A DNA stretch of 37,520 nt from Acidobacteriaceae bacterium (GTDB taxonomy: Bacteria; Acidobacteriota; Terriglobia; Terriglobales; Acidobacteriaceae), in NCBI GenBank assembly GCA_025462785.1, contig JAOAPG010000149.1, forward strand, positions 1-37,520. The letters are read 5' to 3'. Position numbers and translations under genes: made by a program. A model generated the notes under the pieces. The model did no database searches. It had not been told where the DNA came from and worked only from the letters and a program-made list of their open reading frames with translations. Numbering within the stretch: the first letter of the stretch is position 1; every line of letters starts with the position of its first letter. Below, piece after piece: positions 24,552 through 34,228 of this stretch.

Positions 24552-26386
24552 ATGAAATCTCGTCAACTGCTGATAATTGCCGGGCTCTTACTGCTGGTCC
24601 TTGCCGCCATTGCGGGGCTTATGCTGACCCGCGAATCAGCGCAGCCTGCATTGTCGAAAGCTTCAAAGAAATCCGTAAAGCCACCTCCGGTAGATGAAAA
24701 ACCACCGCAGACTGCACGGAGTCTTGCGCCTAGCGCAGCAACACCCCAGGAGCGGCGTTTCGCGCAAGAAGCGGAGCGAGTGAGTGACCACGAAGTCGAT
24801 CTCGCCTTTGCGCAAGCGTTACGAGACGCTGGAAATAAAGTCGATCAAGCCTCGCCTCAAAATCGCGAACTCTTTGATCGCCTGAGCAAAGCCGAAGCTG
24901 GAGTTGCGAAAGACCAAGCGCGCCTTGACGAATTGAAGAACAAGTCGACGCGGCAACTGGAGACCGCAAGGACAACCTCCAACAACAGCTTGAGCTACTG
25001 CAGGTACAGGTGGAACTTGACGGAGATGAAGTCAGCGATGTGAAGGAAGAGATAGACCGTTCTGGAACTGATCCACGAACTCCCATCCAAAACCAATTCA
25101 CTACCCACGAAACTGCTGAGCATGCGCTTGATCAGAGCCGTTCCACAGCAAGCGCTAATACAGCCGTAAATTACCGCTCCGATACCTTGTGGGGACAACT
25201 TACCGAATGGCATGCTCTCCACAACAAGGCAGCTACGTTGAACCAAGCACGGGACGAGGCGGACCAAAACGCGACAAAGCTCACTCAATCCCATGACAAA
25301 TTAAACCAACTCAAAACCCAGGGCTCAGACGACCAGACGATCACGCAACAAGCTATTAGCCAACTCACCTCAGGCAGTGGGGATGCTGGCGATTACGCCG
25401 AAGCGACCGATACAGCGGTTACCTCGCTCAATCGCCTCTCAGACGTAAAGAAAGACCTGACGGATTTTGACAAACGTATTCAAGATCATCAAGAGATTCG
25501 TGACGCCTACGGGAATTGGCTTGTCTTAGTCGCGCTACAGCAGCGTACGGTAATGCATCGAGTGATTCAATTTGTTCTCTGGATCATCCTCATTTTCTTT
25601 GCCGTGTATTTGACCGGACTCGCAATTGATCACTTTCTTCCTGCCGCCAGCACAGAACATAACCGTATTCGAACGCTTCGCGTTGTCATTCGTTTCGTGG
25701 TACAGGTGCTTGGCGTGCTGCTGGCGTTATTCATAGTCTTTGGCGCTCCCCAGCAGATGCCGACGATCTTAGGCTTGGCGGGTGCGGGGCTCACGGTGAC
25801 TCTAAAAGACTTTATCGTCGCGTTCGTCGGTTGGTTCGTATTGATGGGCCGCAACGGAATCAAAGTAGGCGATTGGGTCGAAATCAATGGCGTCGTCGGC
25901 GAAGTGATCGAAGTTAGTTTGTTCAGGACTGTGCTACTTGAAACTGGCAATTGGACAGATACGGGCCATCCCACGGGTCGTAAAGTCTCATTCGTGAACA
26001 GCTACGCAATTGAGGGACACTACTTTAATTTTTCCACAACGGGTCAATGGCTGTGGGATGAACTCGAGATCATGGTTCCGTCTTCCGAGGATCCTTATCC
26101 GATCATTGAGTCAATTCAAAAAATGGTCGAGAAGGAAACGGATGCAAACGCGCGAGCAGCCGAGAAGGAATGGAAAGAAGCTACAACGCGCTACCGTGTG
26201 CAATCAGTTACGGCAACTCCAGCGGTAAATCTCAGGCCGACGACTTCTGGCGTAGAGGTACACGTTCGCTATATCACTCGCGCCCATGAACGTTTTGAAA
26301 CGCGCGCCCGATTGTATCAAGCCTTAGTCGCTTTGCTGCGCCGCAAAGGTGTCAGCGAACCAGAAGAGGCCGCAACAGCCAAATAA
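24552..26386 (+). pseudogene. MscS-family mechanosensitive channel, broken by a one-base deletion
   Basis: The gene reads as two overlapping frames. The first (24552-25043) gives a signal-anchor helix, a Pro-rich linker and the start of a periplasmic coiled-coil ending in RLDELKNK; the second continues exactly from there with VDAATGDRKDNLQQQLELLQ and runs to 26386. Adding one G after position 24944 (AAG|TCGAC becoming AAGGTCGAC) restores a single protein of about 611 residues. The second half holds two membrane helices near IQFVLWIILIFFAVYLTG and VLGVLLALFIVFG, the MscS pore helix GLAGAGLTVTLKDFIVAFVG, and the beta domain VGDWVEINGVVGEVIEVSL. Whether the indel is real or a sequencing error is unresolved; no slippery heptamer supports programmed frameshifting. 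Confidence 0.85.
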
Positions 26387-26402
26387 AATTTCGGGTGGAC
26401 TT

Positions 26403-27302
26403 CTATGCCTTTATCTTGCGGGCCAATGCAACTGCTCCGAGCACCGGCTCGACAATATTCGAATTTATTTCTGCGTATTCAGCGATCAACCTTTTCGAGA
26501 AAGCTTCACGTACAGTCCCGCTGTGGGCAAATACTCCGCCAATCATGGCGATCTTCACTGTCTGGCCTTCCGGAAACAAACGTTTGATTGTCGTCTTCGC
26601 AAGACCAGAAAGCTCGTTGGCCGCACTCTCAAGGACCCGAATAGCGACTGTATCGCCGGAAGCTGCCGCGGAAACTACACTTGGGAACAAAGCAGCAAAA
26701 TCGGGCGCTGGACTTCCATTCGCGGCGAGAACCAACTGCTCGCGATCCTTGAGATGCCACGTATTTAGAATGCTTTCTGATAATCGAGTTTGGGTTTCTT
26801 CATCATGGGCCCGCATTATGGCTGCTACGGCGGCGCGACCGATCCAATGTCCAGATCCTTCGTCGGAGATTGCAAATCCCCAACCGCCCGACCGCGCTGT
26901 CTCTCCATTCGTATTCCGGCCATACGCAATTGATCCCGTGCCAGCGATCACAATCACGCCGGGCCCGTCGCCGAAGGCAGCTTGCAGCGCAATCACCATG
27001 TCGCCTACTACCTCAATCTCTCCCGCGACGATTTCCGCAACGATTTCACGCACTATATCGTCCACGTCCTTGCGCGCACCGCCAGCAACTCCAACGCATG
27101 TCCGAGAGATCTGCTGTGGAGCTATGTTCGCGTCAGAGCAAGCCTGGTGTATGGCTTCAGTAAGCGACTGGCGCGCCGATGCTTCTCCGACGCGAACCAC
27201 ATTGCTAGCGGCACCTGTCCCGCTTCCAAGTGCCGAGGTTTCGTCGCCGAGTAAACAGGAAGTCTTACTGCCGCCACCGTCAATTCCGAGGAAGAAAGCC
27301 AC
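26403..27302 (-). CDS. BadF/BadG/BcrA/BcrD-type ATPase, N-acetylglucosamine-kinase-like
   Basis: The 299-residue protein belongs to the sugar-kinase/actin-fold group. It has FFLGIDGGGSKTSCLL (phosphate-1), VGVAGGARKD, GDMVIALQAAFGDGPGVIVI with AGTGSIAYG (phosphate-2) and SGGWGFAISDEGSGHWIG, a segment highly characteristic of GlcNAc kinases, then IAMIGGVFAHSG (adenosine motif). It probably phosphorylates N-acetylglucosamine or a related amino sugar with ATP. The gene is divergent from a sodium:solute symporter across 123 bp, which suggests uptake and phosphorylation of the same sugar, though no GlcNAc-6-phosphate deacetylase is nearby. Confidence 0.82.
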   Translation of the reverse strand: MAFFLGIDGGGSKTSCLLGDETSALGSGTGAASNVVRVGEASARQSLTEAIHQACSDANIAPQQISRTCVGVAGGARKDVDDIVREIVAEIVAGEIEVVGDMVIALQAAFGDGPGVIVIAGTGSIAYGRNTNGETARSGGWGFAISDEGSGHWIGRAAVAAIMRAHDEETQTRLSESILNTWHLKDREQLVLAANGSPAPDFAALFPSVVSAAASGDTVAIRVLESAANELSGLAKTTIKRLFPEGQTVKIAMIGGVFAHSGTVREAFSKRLIAEYAEINSNIVEPVLGAVALARKIKA

Positions 27303-27425
27303 GAGCGTAGTTCTATCATAGGATCGCAGCTAGAGCTTGCTCGCCGCGAGTTTCATTGCCTTCGATAGTCGCTTCTATCAGCGTTCTCACTGTCTCACTA
27401 CCACTCCCGCCTTCTGCCCTGCATA

Positions 27426-28895
27426 ATGAACAATCCGATGGGCTTAAACACTCTCGACTTCGTCATTATCGCGCTATATCTTGCGGGTATAACTCTGTTC
27501 GGACTTCGCTTCCGCAAACGCCAGCGCTCGCTTCGTGATTATTTTCTTGCCGACCGCAATATACCCTGGTGGGCCATCGCGCTTTCCATCGTGGCGGCCG
27601 AAACCAGCACGTTGACGATCATTAGCATCCCGGGCCTCGCCTACGATACGAATCTCACGTTTCTGCAGGTGGTGGTCGGATACCTAGCAGGAAGGATCAT
27701 TATCAGCTTCATCCTTCTGCCGCAATATTTTCGCGGCGATCTCTTTACTGCCTACGAACTGATTGAACGCCGCTTCGGACGAACACTACGCTCACTGACC
27801 GCAGGATTGTTCTTGCTCACGAGGGCCGCGGCAGAAGGAGTGCGTGTCTATGCCGTCTCAATTGTTGTAGCGATTGCACTCGGGACTGGTGAAATTGCCT
27901 CTATCGCAATCATTACTGCACTAACGCTGGTCTACACATTTGAAGGCGGATTGGCGGCAGTCATCTGGACTGATGTTGTCCAAACATTCATCTACGTCGG
28001 TGGAACATTGGTCGGCGTGTTTACCATCTTGCACCTGATTCCGGGAGGATGGACAAGCATTCACACTATCGCGGCAAGCGCTCATAAACTGCAGGTGTTC
28101 GACTTCACTCCGACTTTGTGGAAACCGTACACGTTCTGGGCAGGACTGATTGGCGGAGCATTTCTTACCACAGCCAGTCACGGGACGGATCAGCTGATTG
28201 TTCAGAGACTACTGGCAGCTCGCGACCAGCGGCAATCCGTGACGGCCCTCCTCTCTAGCGGAATTGCTATTCTCTTCCAGTTCGCCCTTTTTCTTATCGT
28301 GGGCGTTATGCTGTTTGCTTACTATCACGCCCCATCTGCAGCATTTGGCCTTGCGGACCGCATTTATCCGACCTTCATTGTCACGAAGATGCCGCACGGA
28401 ATTTCTGGCTTGCTGATCGCTGCGATTTTGGCAGCAGCCATGTCAAACTTAAGCGCAGCGCTGAACTCCCTCTCATCTAGCTCGATGATGGATTTTTACC
28501 TGCGGCGCCATCCAAATTTGGATAACCGCATTCAGATGCGCCTCTCGAGAATTTCAACGTTGATTTGGGCCCTGGTGCTTTTCGGATTGGCAGTGTTGTC
28601 ACTGCACAAAGTAGGCCGGGTGATTGAAGTCGGGCTGCAGATTGCATCCCTCGCCTACGGGGCACTATTAGGAGTGTTTCTGCTGGGAGTTCTCACGAAA
28701 CGCGCAAACCAGAGCGGCGCAATCGTAGGCATGGCATGTGGCTTGGCAATAGAACTCTATATATGGCTGGGAACGCGTGTGCCATGGACTTGGTACGTCG
28801 TCCTAGGAACGATCGTCACGTTCAGCGTTGGATATATTGCGAGCCTTCTTCGCGGCAAAATCGCAAAGCTCAGCGTCAAAGCGGAAGTTTCCTGA
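27426..28895 (+). CDS. Sodium:solute symporter (SSS family)
   Basis: The 489-residue inner-membrane protein has about 13 hydrophobic helices and SSS landmarks: DYFLADRNIPWWAIALSIVA near residue 40, ETSTLTIISIPG, a GRIIISFILLPQYFRGDLFT segment, YTFEGGLAAVIWTDVVQTF and SHGTDQLIVQRLLAARD, followed by AAAMSNLSAALNSLSSSSMMD, which carries the conserved Ser residues of the sodium site. The substrate is unknown; sugars, amino acids and organic acids are all possible in this family. Its divergent partner is a GlcNAc-kinase-like gene, and an amino-acid permease follows after 28 bp, so the three may form an uptake locus. Confidence 0.88.
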   Translation: MNNPMGLNTLDFVIIALYLAGITLFGLRFRKRQRSLRDYFLADRNIPWWAIALSIVAAETSTLTIISIPGLAYDTNLTFLQVVVGYLAGRIIISFILLPQYFRGDLFTAYELIERRFGRTLRSLTAGLFLLTRAAAEGVRVYAVSIVVAIALGTGEIASIAIITALTLVYTFEGGLAAVIWTDVVQTFIYVGGTLVGVFTILHLIPGGWTSIHTIAASAHKLQVFDFTPTLWKPYTFWAGLIGGAFLTTASHGTDQLIVQRLLAARDQRQSVTALLSSGIAILFQFALFLIVGVMLFAYYHAPSAAFGLADRIYPTFIVTKMPHGISGLLIAAILAAAMSNLSAALNSLSSSSMMDFYLRRHPNLDNRIQMRLSRISTLIWALVLFGLAVLSLHKVGRVIEVGLQIASLAYGALLGVFLLGVLTKRANQSGAIVGMACGLAIELYIWLGTRVPWTWYVVLGTIVTFSVGYIASLLRGKIAKLSVKAEVS

Positions 28896-28923
28896 TCACA
28901 TTCACGTATACTCATTCCCTTTA

Positions 28924-30318
28924 GTGGCTACATCTACGCAAACTCGTCCCGAACTCTCCCGCGATCTTGGCGTGAGCCATGCCTCTGCCGTAGTGGTGGG
29001 CACGATCATTGGAAGTGGCGTTTTCTTGGTGCCGGCTGAAATGATGCAGGCCGTTGGCTCGGCCAAACTCGTATACCTGGCTTGGATTGTGGGCGGCTTA
29101 CTTTCATTTTTCGGCGCCCTCACCTATGCGGAACTCGGCGCGATGAAGCCCCAGGCAGGGGGCGAATACGTGTATGTCCGTGATGGGTACGGACCACTGG
29201 CTGGATTTCTTTATGCATGGACGTGGTTCGTCATCGCTAAACCCGCGTCCATCGCCAGTGTGACCATTGCTATCGTGCGCATTCTGGGGAACTTTTCCGC
29301 GTTTTATTTTTTCAGCCACAATGTGATTGACCATCCATTTGCAATCACCTTCGGACAGTTGTTCGCCATCCTTGTTACGGTTCTGATCTCGTTCTTGAAT
29401 TACATCGGAATCAAACGAGCGGGAGAATTCCAACTGGTATTCACTCTGCTAAAGGTAGGAATGATCCTTGCCATCGTAGCAATTGGCTTCAGCTACGCCG
29501 CGGGAAGCTGGAGTCACTTCGGAGGCAGCTACGACGGCGCGGAAGGAGGAATCGCTGGGTTTATGGCGGCGCTGGTTGCAGCGCTCTGGGCGTATGACGG
29601 ATGGAACGATCTGAACATGGTGGCTGGCGAAATCCGTCAACCTGAGCGCAATATTCCCATCGCATTGATTGCGGGCGTTGCGGTCGTTGCTGCGCTTTAC
29701 ATGCTAGTCAACGCTGCCGTGCAGTTCGTATTGCCAGCAGCGGCAGTTGCGGCGACTCCGCGTCCGGCGTCTGATGCAATTGCGCTGGTCCTGGGCCCAG
29801 TCGGCGCCAGTATAGTTTCAATCGGCATGGCGATCTCAATGCTAGTCACTCTCAACGGCACAATCATGAGTGGAGCGCGTGTGCCGTTTGCTATGGCGCG
29901 GGATCGCTATTTTTTCTCGGCAATGGCCGAGGTCCATGCGAAATTCCACACACCCTCGGTCGCGATTATTGTTCAAGCAATTCTTGCCATTTTGCTGCTG
30001 CTGTTGGGAGGTAGTTTCCGCCAACTGTTCTCGCTTGCCATTTTCTCCGAATGGCTCTTCTACATGATCGCCAGCAGCACTGTCTTTGTATTTCGTCGGC
30101 GCGACCCTAATGCATCACGTCCTTACCGTGTTTGGGGATATCCGATCGTTCCCGCCCTGTTTGTGCTCGCCTCCGCGGTATTGCTCTACTACACGTTCAC
30201 CGACAACCTCCGCAATTCAGCGCTGGGATCACTAGTTATTCTGTCGGGTGTTCCAGTCTTCTACTTTTTTGCACGCCTCCGCAAGCAGCGTGCCGCATAT
30301 CCTCTTTCCCAAAACTAG
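28924..30318 (+). CDS. APC-family amino acid permease
   Basis: The 464-residue protein has 12 predicted membrane helices. Helix 1 carries the substrate motif VVVGTIIGSGVFLVPAEM, followed by AWIVGGLLSFFGALTYAELG and PQAGGEYVYVRDGYGPLAGF, which is typical of LAT/cationic-type APC members. Later segments include LNYIGIKRAGEFQ, AYDGWNDLNMVAGEIRQPER and RPYRVWGYPIVPALF. It probably imports or exchanges amino acids; specificity is not predictable. The start is most likely GTG 28924, where similarity to the family begins; an upstream frame from 28828 overlaps the symporter and is rejected. No strong ribosome binding site is visible. Confidence 0.88.
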   Translation: MATSTQTRPELSRDLGVSHASAVVVGTIIGSGVFLVPAEMMQAVGSAKLVYLAWIVGGLLSFFGALTYAELGAMKPQAGGEYVYVRDGYGPLAGFLYAWTWFVIAKPASIASVTIAIVRILGNFSAFYFFSHNVIDHPFAITFGQLFAILVTVLISFLNYIGIKRAGEFQLVFTLLKVGMILAIVAIGFSYAAGSWSHFGGSYDGAEGGIAGFMAALVAALWAYDGWNDLNMVAGEIRQPERNIPIALIAGVAVVAALYMLVNAAVQFVLPAAAVAATPRPASDAIALVLGPVGASIVSIGMAISMLVTLNGTIMSGARVPFAMARDRYFFSAMAEVHAKFHTPSVAIIVQAILAILLLLLGGSFRQLFSLAIFSEWLFYMIASSTVFVFRRRDPNASRPYRVWGYPIVPALFVLASAVLLYYTFTDNLRNSALGSLVILSGVPVFYFFARLRKQRAAYPLSQN

Positions 30319-30466
30319 ACACGGTCTCAAATTGAAACGGCGACGGTTACCCTAGTACACGCCCACCAGACACGTTTACCCCGTGTCCATTCTCCCGTAC
30401 TTTGAGAACTCCACCCGCGTCCTCGCCCCCCGGCCCGGGTTCCTCTTTAGGAGCTGATGGAGATCT

Positions 30467-31480
30467 ATGCCTGACAATTTCGAGATGGGTCTTCTGCCGG
30501 AACGAAAACTGGAGTGGCGCACCATTGCCACCAGTTACGGCATCGAGGCTCTTTTCATTCTGCTGTTATTGTTCGTCGGAGTCTTGTGGCCCGAACACCT
30601 CAACATAAAGCCAAAATATTCCATTACCGAACTTATTCCACCACCGGCACCACGTCAGAAAGCTGTTAAGCCGCATCAGAAACGTCCCAAGTTAATGGCG
30701 AAGGCGCTGCCACCCGTGTTTACAGCCCCGAAGCTAGTCGTTCCAAAAGAGTTCCGAAGATCCAAAAAGAAAGAGGAGAAGGTCGAAGCTCCTAACCTTG
30801 AGGCTAAGTTTGTAACGCCCATATTGCCGGTTCAATCGAATGCGATGCCAGCAAAACTCATTTACACGGGCTCCTTCGGCACCTCGGCCCCAGTTACCGT
30901 CAATGCTCCGGTGCAAACGGTGCAAACAGGCGGGTTTGGTGACCCGAACGGACTCAAAGGCGCTGGCAAGGAGAACGCGCCTTTAACTGCAACTCAGATG
31001 GGTGGATTCGATCTGCCTGCGGGAGGCGGGAAAGGAAATGGCAGCGGGGGTACTAAAGGCATCCAGGGCACAGTCACGAGCACCGGCTTTGGAAACGGTA
31101 TTGCTCAGTCAGGTCAGGTAAGAAGTCAGGGTACGGCACAAGTTGGCGGTTTCGGCGCGCAGCAGGTCGCTACTAACACTCCAAAGCGTTTGGTGGAGAA
31201 TGGCCCAGCTACGACTCCGGTCAACATTACTTACAAACCGAATCCGACTTACACGCAGGAGGCTCGTAATCTTCAACTCCAAGGCGAGGTCCTGTTAGAA
31301 GTGCTTTTCGGTGCGAATGGAGAATTGCACGTGAATCGCGTCGTCCGCGGATTGGGACATGGACTCGATGAAGCAGCCGTCGCGGCTGCTAACAAGATCC
31401 AGTTTAAACCTGCTCTGCGCGAGGGTTCAGCGGTTGATTCCACAGCAGTCGTGCATGTCGTCTTTCAACTGGCTATGTGA
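30467..31480 (+). CDS. Energy transducer TonB-like protein
   Basis: The 337-residue protein has a short cytoplasmic N-terminus, one membrane helix (ALFILLLLFVGVLW, about residues 28-42), a Pro- and Lys-rich periplasmic stretch, a Gly-rich middle part with repeated Gly-Phe motifs (SGSFG-like, TGGFGDP, MGGFDLP, TGFGNG, VGGFGAQ) and a C-terminal TonB domain (NPTYTQEARNLQLQGEVLLE, then FKPALREG). TonB couples the proton motive force, through ExbB-ExbD, to outer-membrane receptors. No exbB/exbD gene is nearby. ATG 30467 has a GGAG closely upstream. The Gly-Phe repeats may be a lineage trait and could contact the cell wall. Confidence 0.85.
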   Translation: MPDNFEMGLLPERKLEWRTIATSYGIEALFILLLLFVGVLWPEHLNIKPKYSITELIPPPAPRQKAVKPHQKRPKLMAKALPPVFTAPKLVVPKEFRRSKKKEEKVEAPNLEAKFVTPILPVQSNAMPAKLIYTGSFGTSAPVTVNAPVQTVQTGGFGDPNGLKGAGKENAPLTATQMGGFDLPAGGGKGNGSGGTKGIQGTVTSTGFGNGIAQSGQVRSQGTAQVGGFGAQQVATNTPKRLVENGPATTPVNITYKPNPTYTQEARNLQLQGEVLLEVLFGANGELHVNRVVRGLGHGLDEAAVAAANKIQFKPALREGSAVDSTAVVHVVFQLAM

Positions 31481-31568
31481 CATTCAGGCAAGAAGATGCA
31501 GCTGGATAAGGAACCACAGGTTGCAATATTAAGACTTCGAGATGTGAACAGAGAGAGGGAAAAGAGTT

Positions 31569-33365
31569 ATGGGCACAACGAAATCGTTACTCACAGCCGT
31601 CCTGCTCGCCACGCTAACCGCGGCCGCGCAGACTACCAACCAAGCATCGCCTAGCGAAATGCCGGCGACAGTCGCATCCCAACCTGCAACAACGGATGCG
31701 TCCTCCACGCCAGCGCCGGCGCATACCGCTGCTTCGCAGCCGCCTGCTGCAGCGACACAGACGTTGCCACCGGTCGTTACGATGGAAGACGTCGTGAACC
31801 GCGCCATTGCGCGCGAGCATGCGCTTATGGACATGCTCAAGACCAGAAATCCCTTGGTCGAGACCTATCTGCAGAATTTGAAGCCTGATCAGCAGCTTGG
31901 CGCCGTCCCCAAGGAAGATCACTACTTCCTCGGTCGCATGGACCTCGGAGAAAGCGTTGACCGCCGCGACTACCTGACCAAGGATTCCAGCTTGCAAAAG
32001 AGTCTGATGGGCGGAGTCACGAAGCTCTTCAAATTCGAATATCAGCCGATGGGTTTTTCCTGGATGATTTTTGCCGACCGAGAAGACTTCGATCGCAATC
32101 ATTATGAGTTCAAGTATGTGCGCCGCGAATTTCTGGGCGACGTGCGCTGCCTGGTGTTCGACATCACACCCAAGAAAGATGCTGGCAAAGGCCGCTTCGT
32201 CGGCCGCGTTTGGGTCGAGGATCAGGACTATAACATCGTGCGCTTGAACGGCACTTACGCGCCGCGTCCGAGGAACGCATATTTCTTCCACATGGATAGC
32301 TGGCGTTTGAATTTGATTCCCGGCTATTGGGTGCCAGCATATATCTACAGCGAGGAAGGCGACTTCAGCTACGGCGCAAAAGACAAAATGGCATTCAAGG
32401 CCCAGAGCCGCATCTGGGGGTACGATTTGAAGCAGGCTGCTAAGGAAGACGAACTCACGCAGCTGCGAGTTGACTCAGTAAAAGACGACAGCACCGCAGC
32501 TGGCGATGCTTCTCCGCTCGAAGCTCAACGCCAATGGCAGCAGCAGGCCGAAGACAACGTAGTCGCCCGGTTGCAGGAAGCCGGATTGGTCGCACCTGAA
32601 GGTGAAGTCGATAAAGTTTTGCAGACTGTCATCAACAATCTCGAGGTCACGAACAACATCGATCTTCCCCGCCCCGTTCGTGCCCGTGTCATGCTAACGT
32701 CCCCGCTGGAAACCTTCAGCGTGGGCAATACCATCATCGTGAGCCGCGGCCTTATCGATGTTCTTCCTGATGAGGCGAGCCTCGCTATGGTTCTTTCGCA
32801 TGAACTCGCGCACATCGTCCTCGGACACAACTTGGGCAGCAAATTCGCCTTCAACGATCGCATGCTATTCAATGACGAATCCACATATAGCAATTTGGGA
32901 TTCCGTCACAACCCCGATGAAGAAACCGCAGCTGACACCAAAGCTCAAGATCTGCTGAAGAACTCGCCATATGCGCAGAAGCTTGATACCGCAAGATTGT
33001 TCCTGAAAGAACTCTCGGCGCGCTCTCCGCAGCTTTCCGCACTACTGACTGCTCACTTGGGCAACAGTTTTGTCGACAGCAAGTCTGGCCAGTTGACGCG
33101 GTTGTCAGGATTGATCGCAGGAGGTCCGGCGCTTGATGCAAACAAGCTGGATCAAATGTCTGCTTTGCCTCTGGGTGGACGTGTGAAGCTGAACGCTTGG
33201 GACGATCATGTGGAACTGGCAAAGTCAGCTCCGGTCGCGATCACTTCGGCACGGGACAAAATGCCGTTCGAAGTAACACCGTTCTTCCCGCGTCTGACGC
33301 GATTGATGAGTGGTGCGGCGCCGAGCAGTACAACAACTGCGGCGAATGCAACGCCTAACAATTAA
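31569..33365 (+). CDS. M48-family metalloprotease with N-terminal LolA-like domain
   Basis: The 598-residue exported protein starts with a signal peptide (SLLTAVLLATLTAAAQ) and a low-complexity Ala/Pro/Thr linker to about residue 70. Residues 80-280 look like an outer-membrane lipoprotein-sorting fold (REFLGDVRCLVFDI, RVWVEDQDYNIVRLNGTY, FHMDSWRLNLIPGYWVPAYI). The M48 domain follows, with GNTIIVSRGLID, the zinc motif HELAH (411-415) and a third-ligand motif EETAAD (451-456). M48 members such as BepA help assemble or clear outer-membrane proteins. Here the added N-terminal domain suggests a lipid- or lipoprotein-related role, which is inference. The start follows an AGAGGG-type binding site. 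A long hairpin lies after the stop. Confidence 0.82.
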   Translation: MGTTKSLLTAVLLATLTAAAQTTNQASPSEMPATVASQPATTDASSTPAPAHTAASQPPAAATQTLPPVVTMEDVVNRAIAREHALMDMLKTRNPLVETYLQNLKPDQQLGAVPKEDHYFLGRMDLGESVDRRDYLTKDSSLQKSLMGGVTKLFKFEYQPMGFSWMIFADREDFDRNHYEFKYVRREFLGDVRCLVFDITPKKDAGKGRFVGRVWVEDQDYNIVRLNGTYAPRPRNAYFFHMDSWRLNLIPGYWVPAYIYSEEGDFSYGAKDKMAFKAQSRIWGYDLKQAAKEDELTQLRVDSVKDDSTAAGDASPLEAQRQWQQQAEDNVVARLQEAGLVAPEGEVDKVLQTVINNLEVTNNIDLPRPVRARVMLTSPLETFSVGNTIIVSRGLIDVLPDEASLAMVLSHELAHIVLGHNLGSKFAFNDRMLFNDESTYSNLGFRHNPDEETAADTKAQDLLKNSPYAQKLDTARLFLKELSARSPQLSALLTAHLGNSFVDSKSGQLTRLSGLIAGGPALDANKLDQMSALPLGGRVKLNAWDDHVELAKSAPVAITSARDKMPFEVTPFFPRLTRLMSGAAPSSTTTAANATPNN

Positions 33366-33420
33366 CCTGCTAAACGATAGGGCAAGGGCTTCCTAGCCGT
33401 CTTCAAATTGAGTAATGACG

Positions 33421-33454
33421 AGGCCGAGAGCGGAAGAATTCCGATTCTCGGCCT
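33421..33454. terminator. Hairpin between convergent genes, possible bidirectional terminator
   Basis: AGGCCGAGA (33421-33429) pairs with TCTCGGCCT (33446-33454), and the inner CGGAA pairs with TTCCG, giving a long nearly continuous stem with a GAA loop. It sits between the convergent M48 protease and methyltransferase genes. Neither side shows a long T tract, so termination would be weak or Rho-assisted. Confidence 0.6.
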
Positions 33455-33460
33455 TAGTAC

Positions 33461-34051
33461 TTATGGGGTGCAGTAATAGATCCTGGCGGGCAATATGTTC
33501 CAGAACTGAAATCCGTGCTTCACTGAACGGAAATTAGATTTCAGATATGGCAGCGCAACATTGGTAAATTGATACATCAAAAAAACTCCATCTGTCCCGA
33601 GGGCACGTCGCGACTCGCCGATAACTTCTTGCCGCATCGAATCCGTCAGAGTGCTGTAAGGAATGCCGGAAACGATGTAGTCTGCGTGTTCCAGCTGCAA
33701 TGATCTGAGTACTTCTCGCACCTTGTCCGCCGACGCGTGCGCAACATGCAACCTCGTATCGCTGATTTCCTCACGTAAAAAATCGACGAACTCCTCGTTC
33801 AATTCGAAAACTATCAGTTTCGCATCCGAGCGCATGCGTTTGAGTATCTCTTGCGTAATCGTTCCAACACCGGGCCCGAATTCGACAAGGACTCGAGCCT
33901 TTTGCCAATCAATCTTGGAAAGTACATCGTCGACTAGGAATCGTGAACTCGGAACGACCGAGCCCAGCATTAGGGGCGCTTTGAAGAAATTCTGAGCAAA
34001 AAGGATTGTGGAAGAGCCAGGCTTTCGCAATTTTCGAACTAGATCGTGCAT
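33461..34051 (-). CDS. SAM-dependent methyltransferase, phospholipid N-methyltransferase (PmtA)/KsgA-like
   Basis: The 196-residue protein has the pattern of small PmtA-like enzymes: FAQNFFKAPLMLGSVVPSS at the N-terminus, LVEFGPGVGTITQEIL for SAM binding, IVFELNEEFVDFL after strand 2, YIVSGIPYSTLTD as post-motif region and a VFLMYQFTN strand. PmtA methylates phosphatidylethanolamine; related KsgA/Erm enzymes act on rRNA and have an NxPY instead of GIPYS. Lipid methylation is therefore more likely, but unproven. ATG 34051 follows AGAGGG; an earlier start at 34081 adds ten residues without support. Confidence 0.75.
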   Translation of the reverse strand: MHDLVRKLRKPGSSTILFAQNFFKAPLMLGSVVPSSRFLVDDVLSKIDWQKARVLVEFGPGVGTITQEILKRMRSDAKLIVFELNEEFVDFLREEISDTRLHVAHASADKVREVLRSLQLEHADYIVSGIPYSTLTDSMRQEVIGESRRALGTDGVFLMYQFTNVALPYLKSNFRSVKHGFQFWNILPARIYYCTP

Positions 34052-34228
34052 TCGAATCCCTCTGTGACATGGGTCTTCCAAGACATTACACGCATTGAGA
34101 GTAGAAGCGGATTTTTTCGGGAGCTGCCGGTGTGGCTATACGTTCGTTATGAAGCACTTGTTAATAGTGGCCTTCCAATTCTCCTATTTTTGAATTCAAA
34201 AAGGAGAAGAAAGCGTTTTTTGCCCGAG

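Noticed and set aside
24940..24950. Programmed -1 frameshift in the MscS gene
   Set aside because: The site GAACAAGTC is not a slippery heptamer and no downstream pseudoknot was seen, so a plain one-base deletion or sequencing error is simpler.
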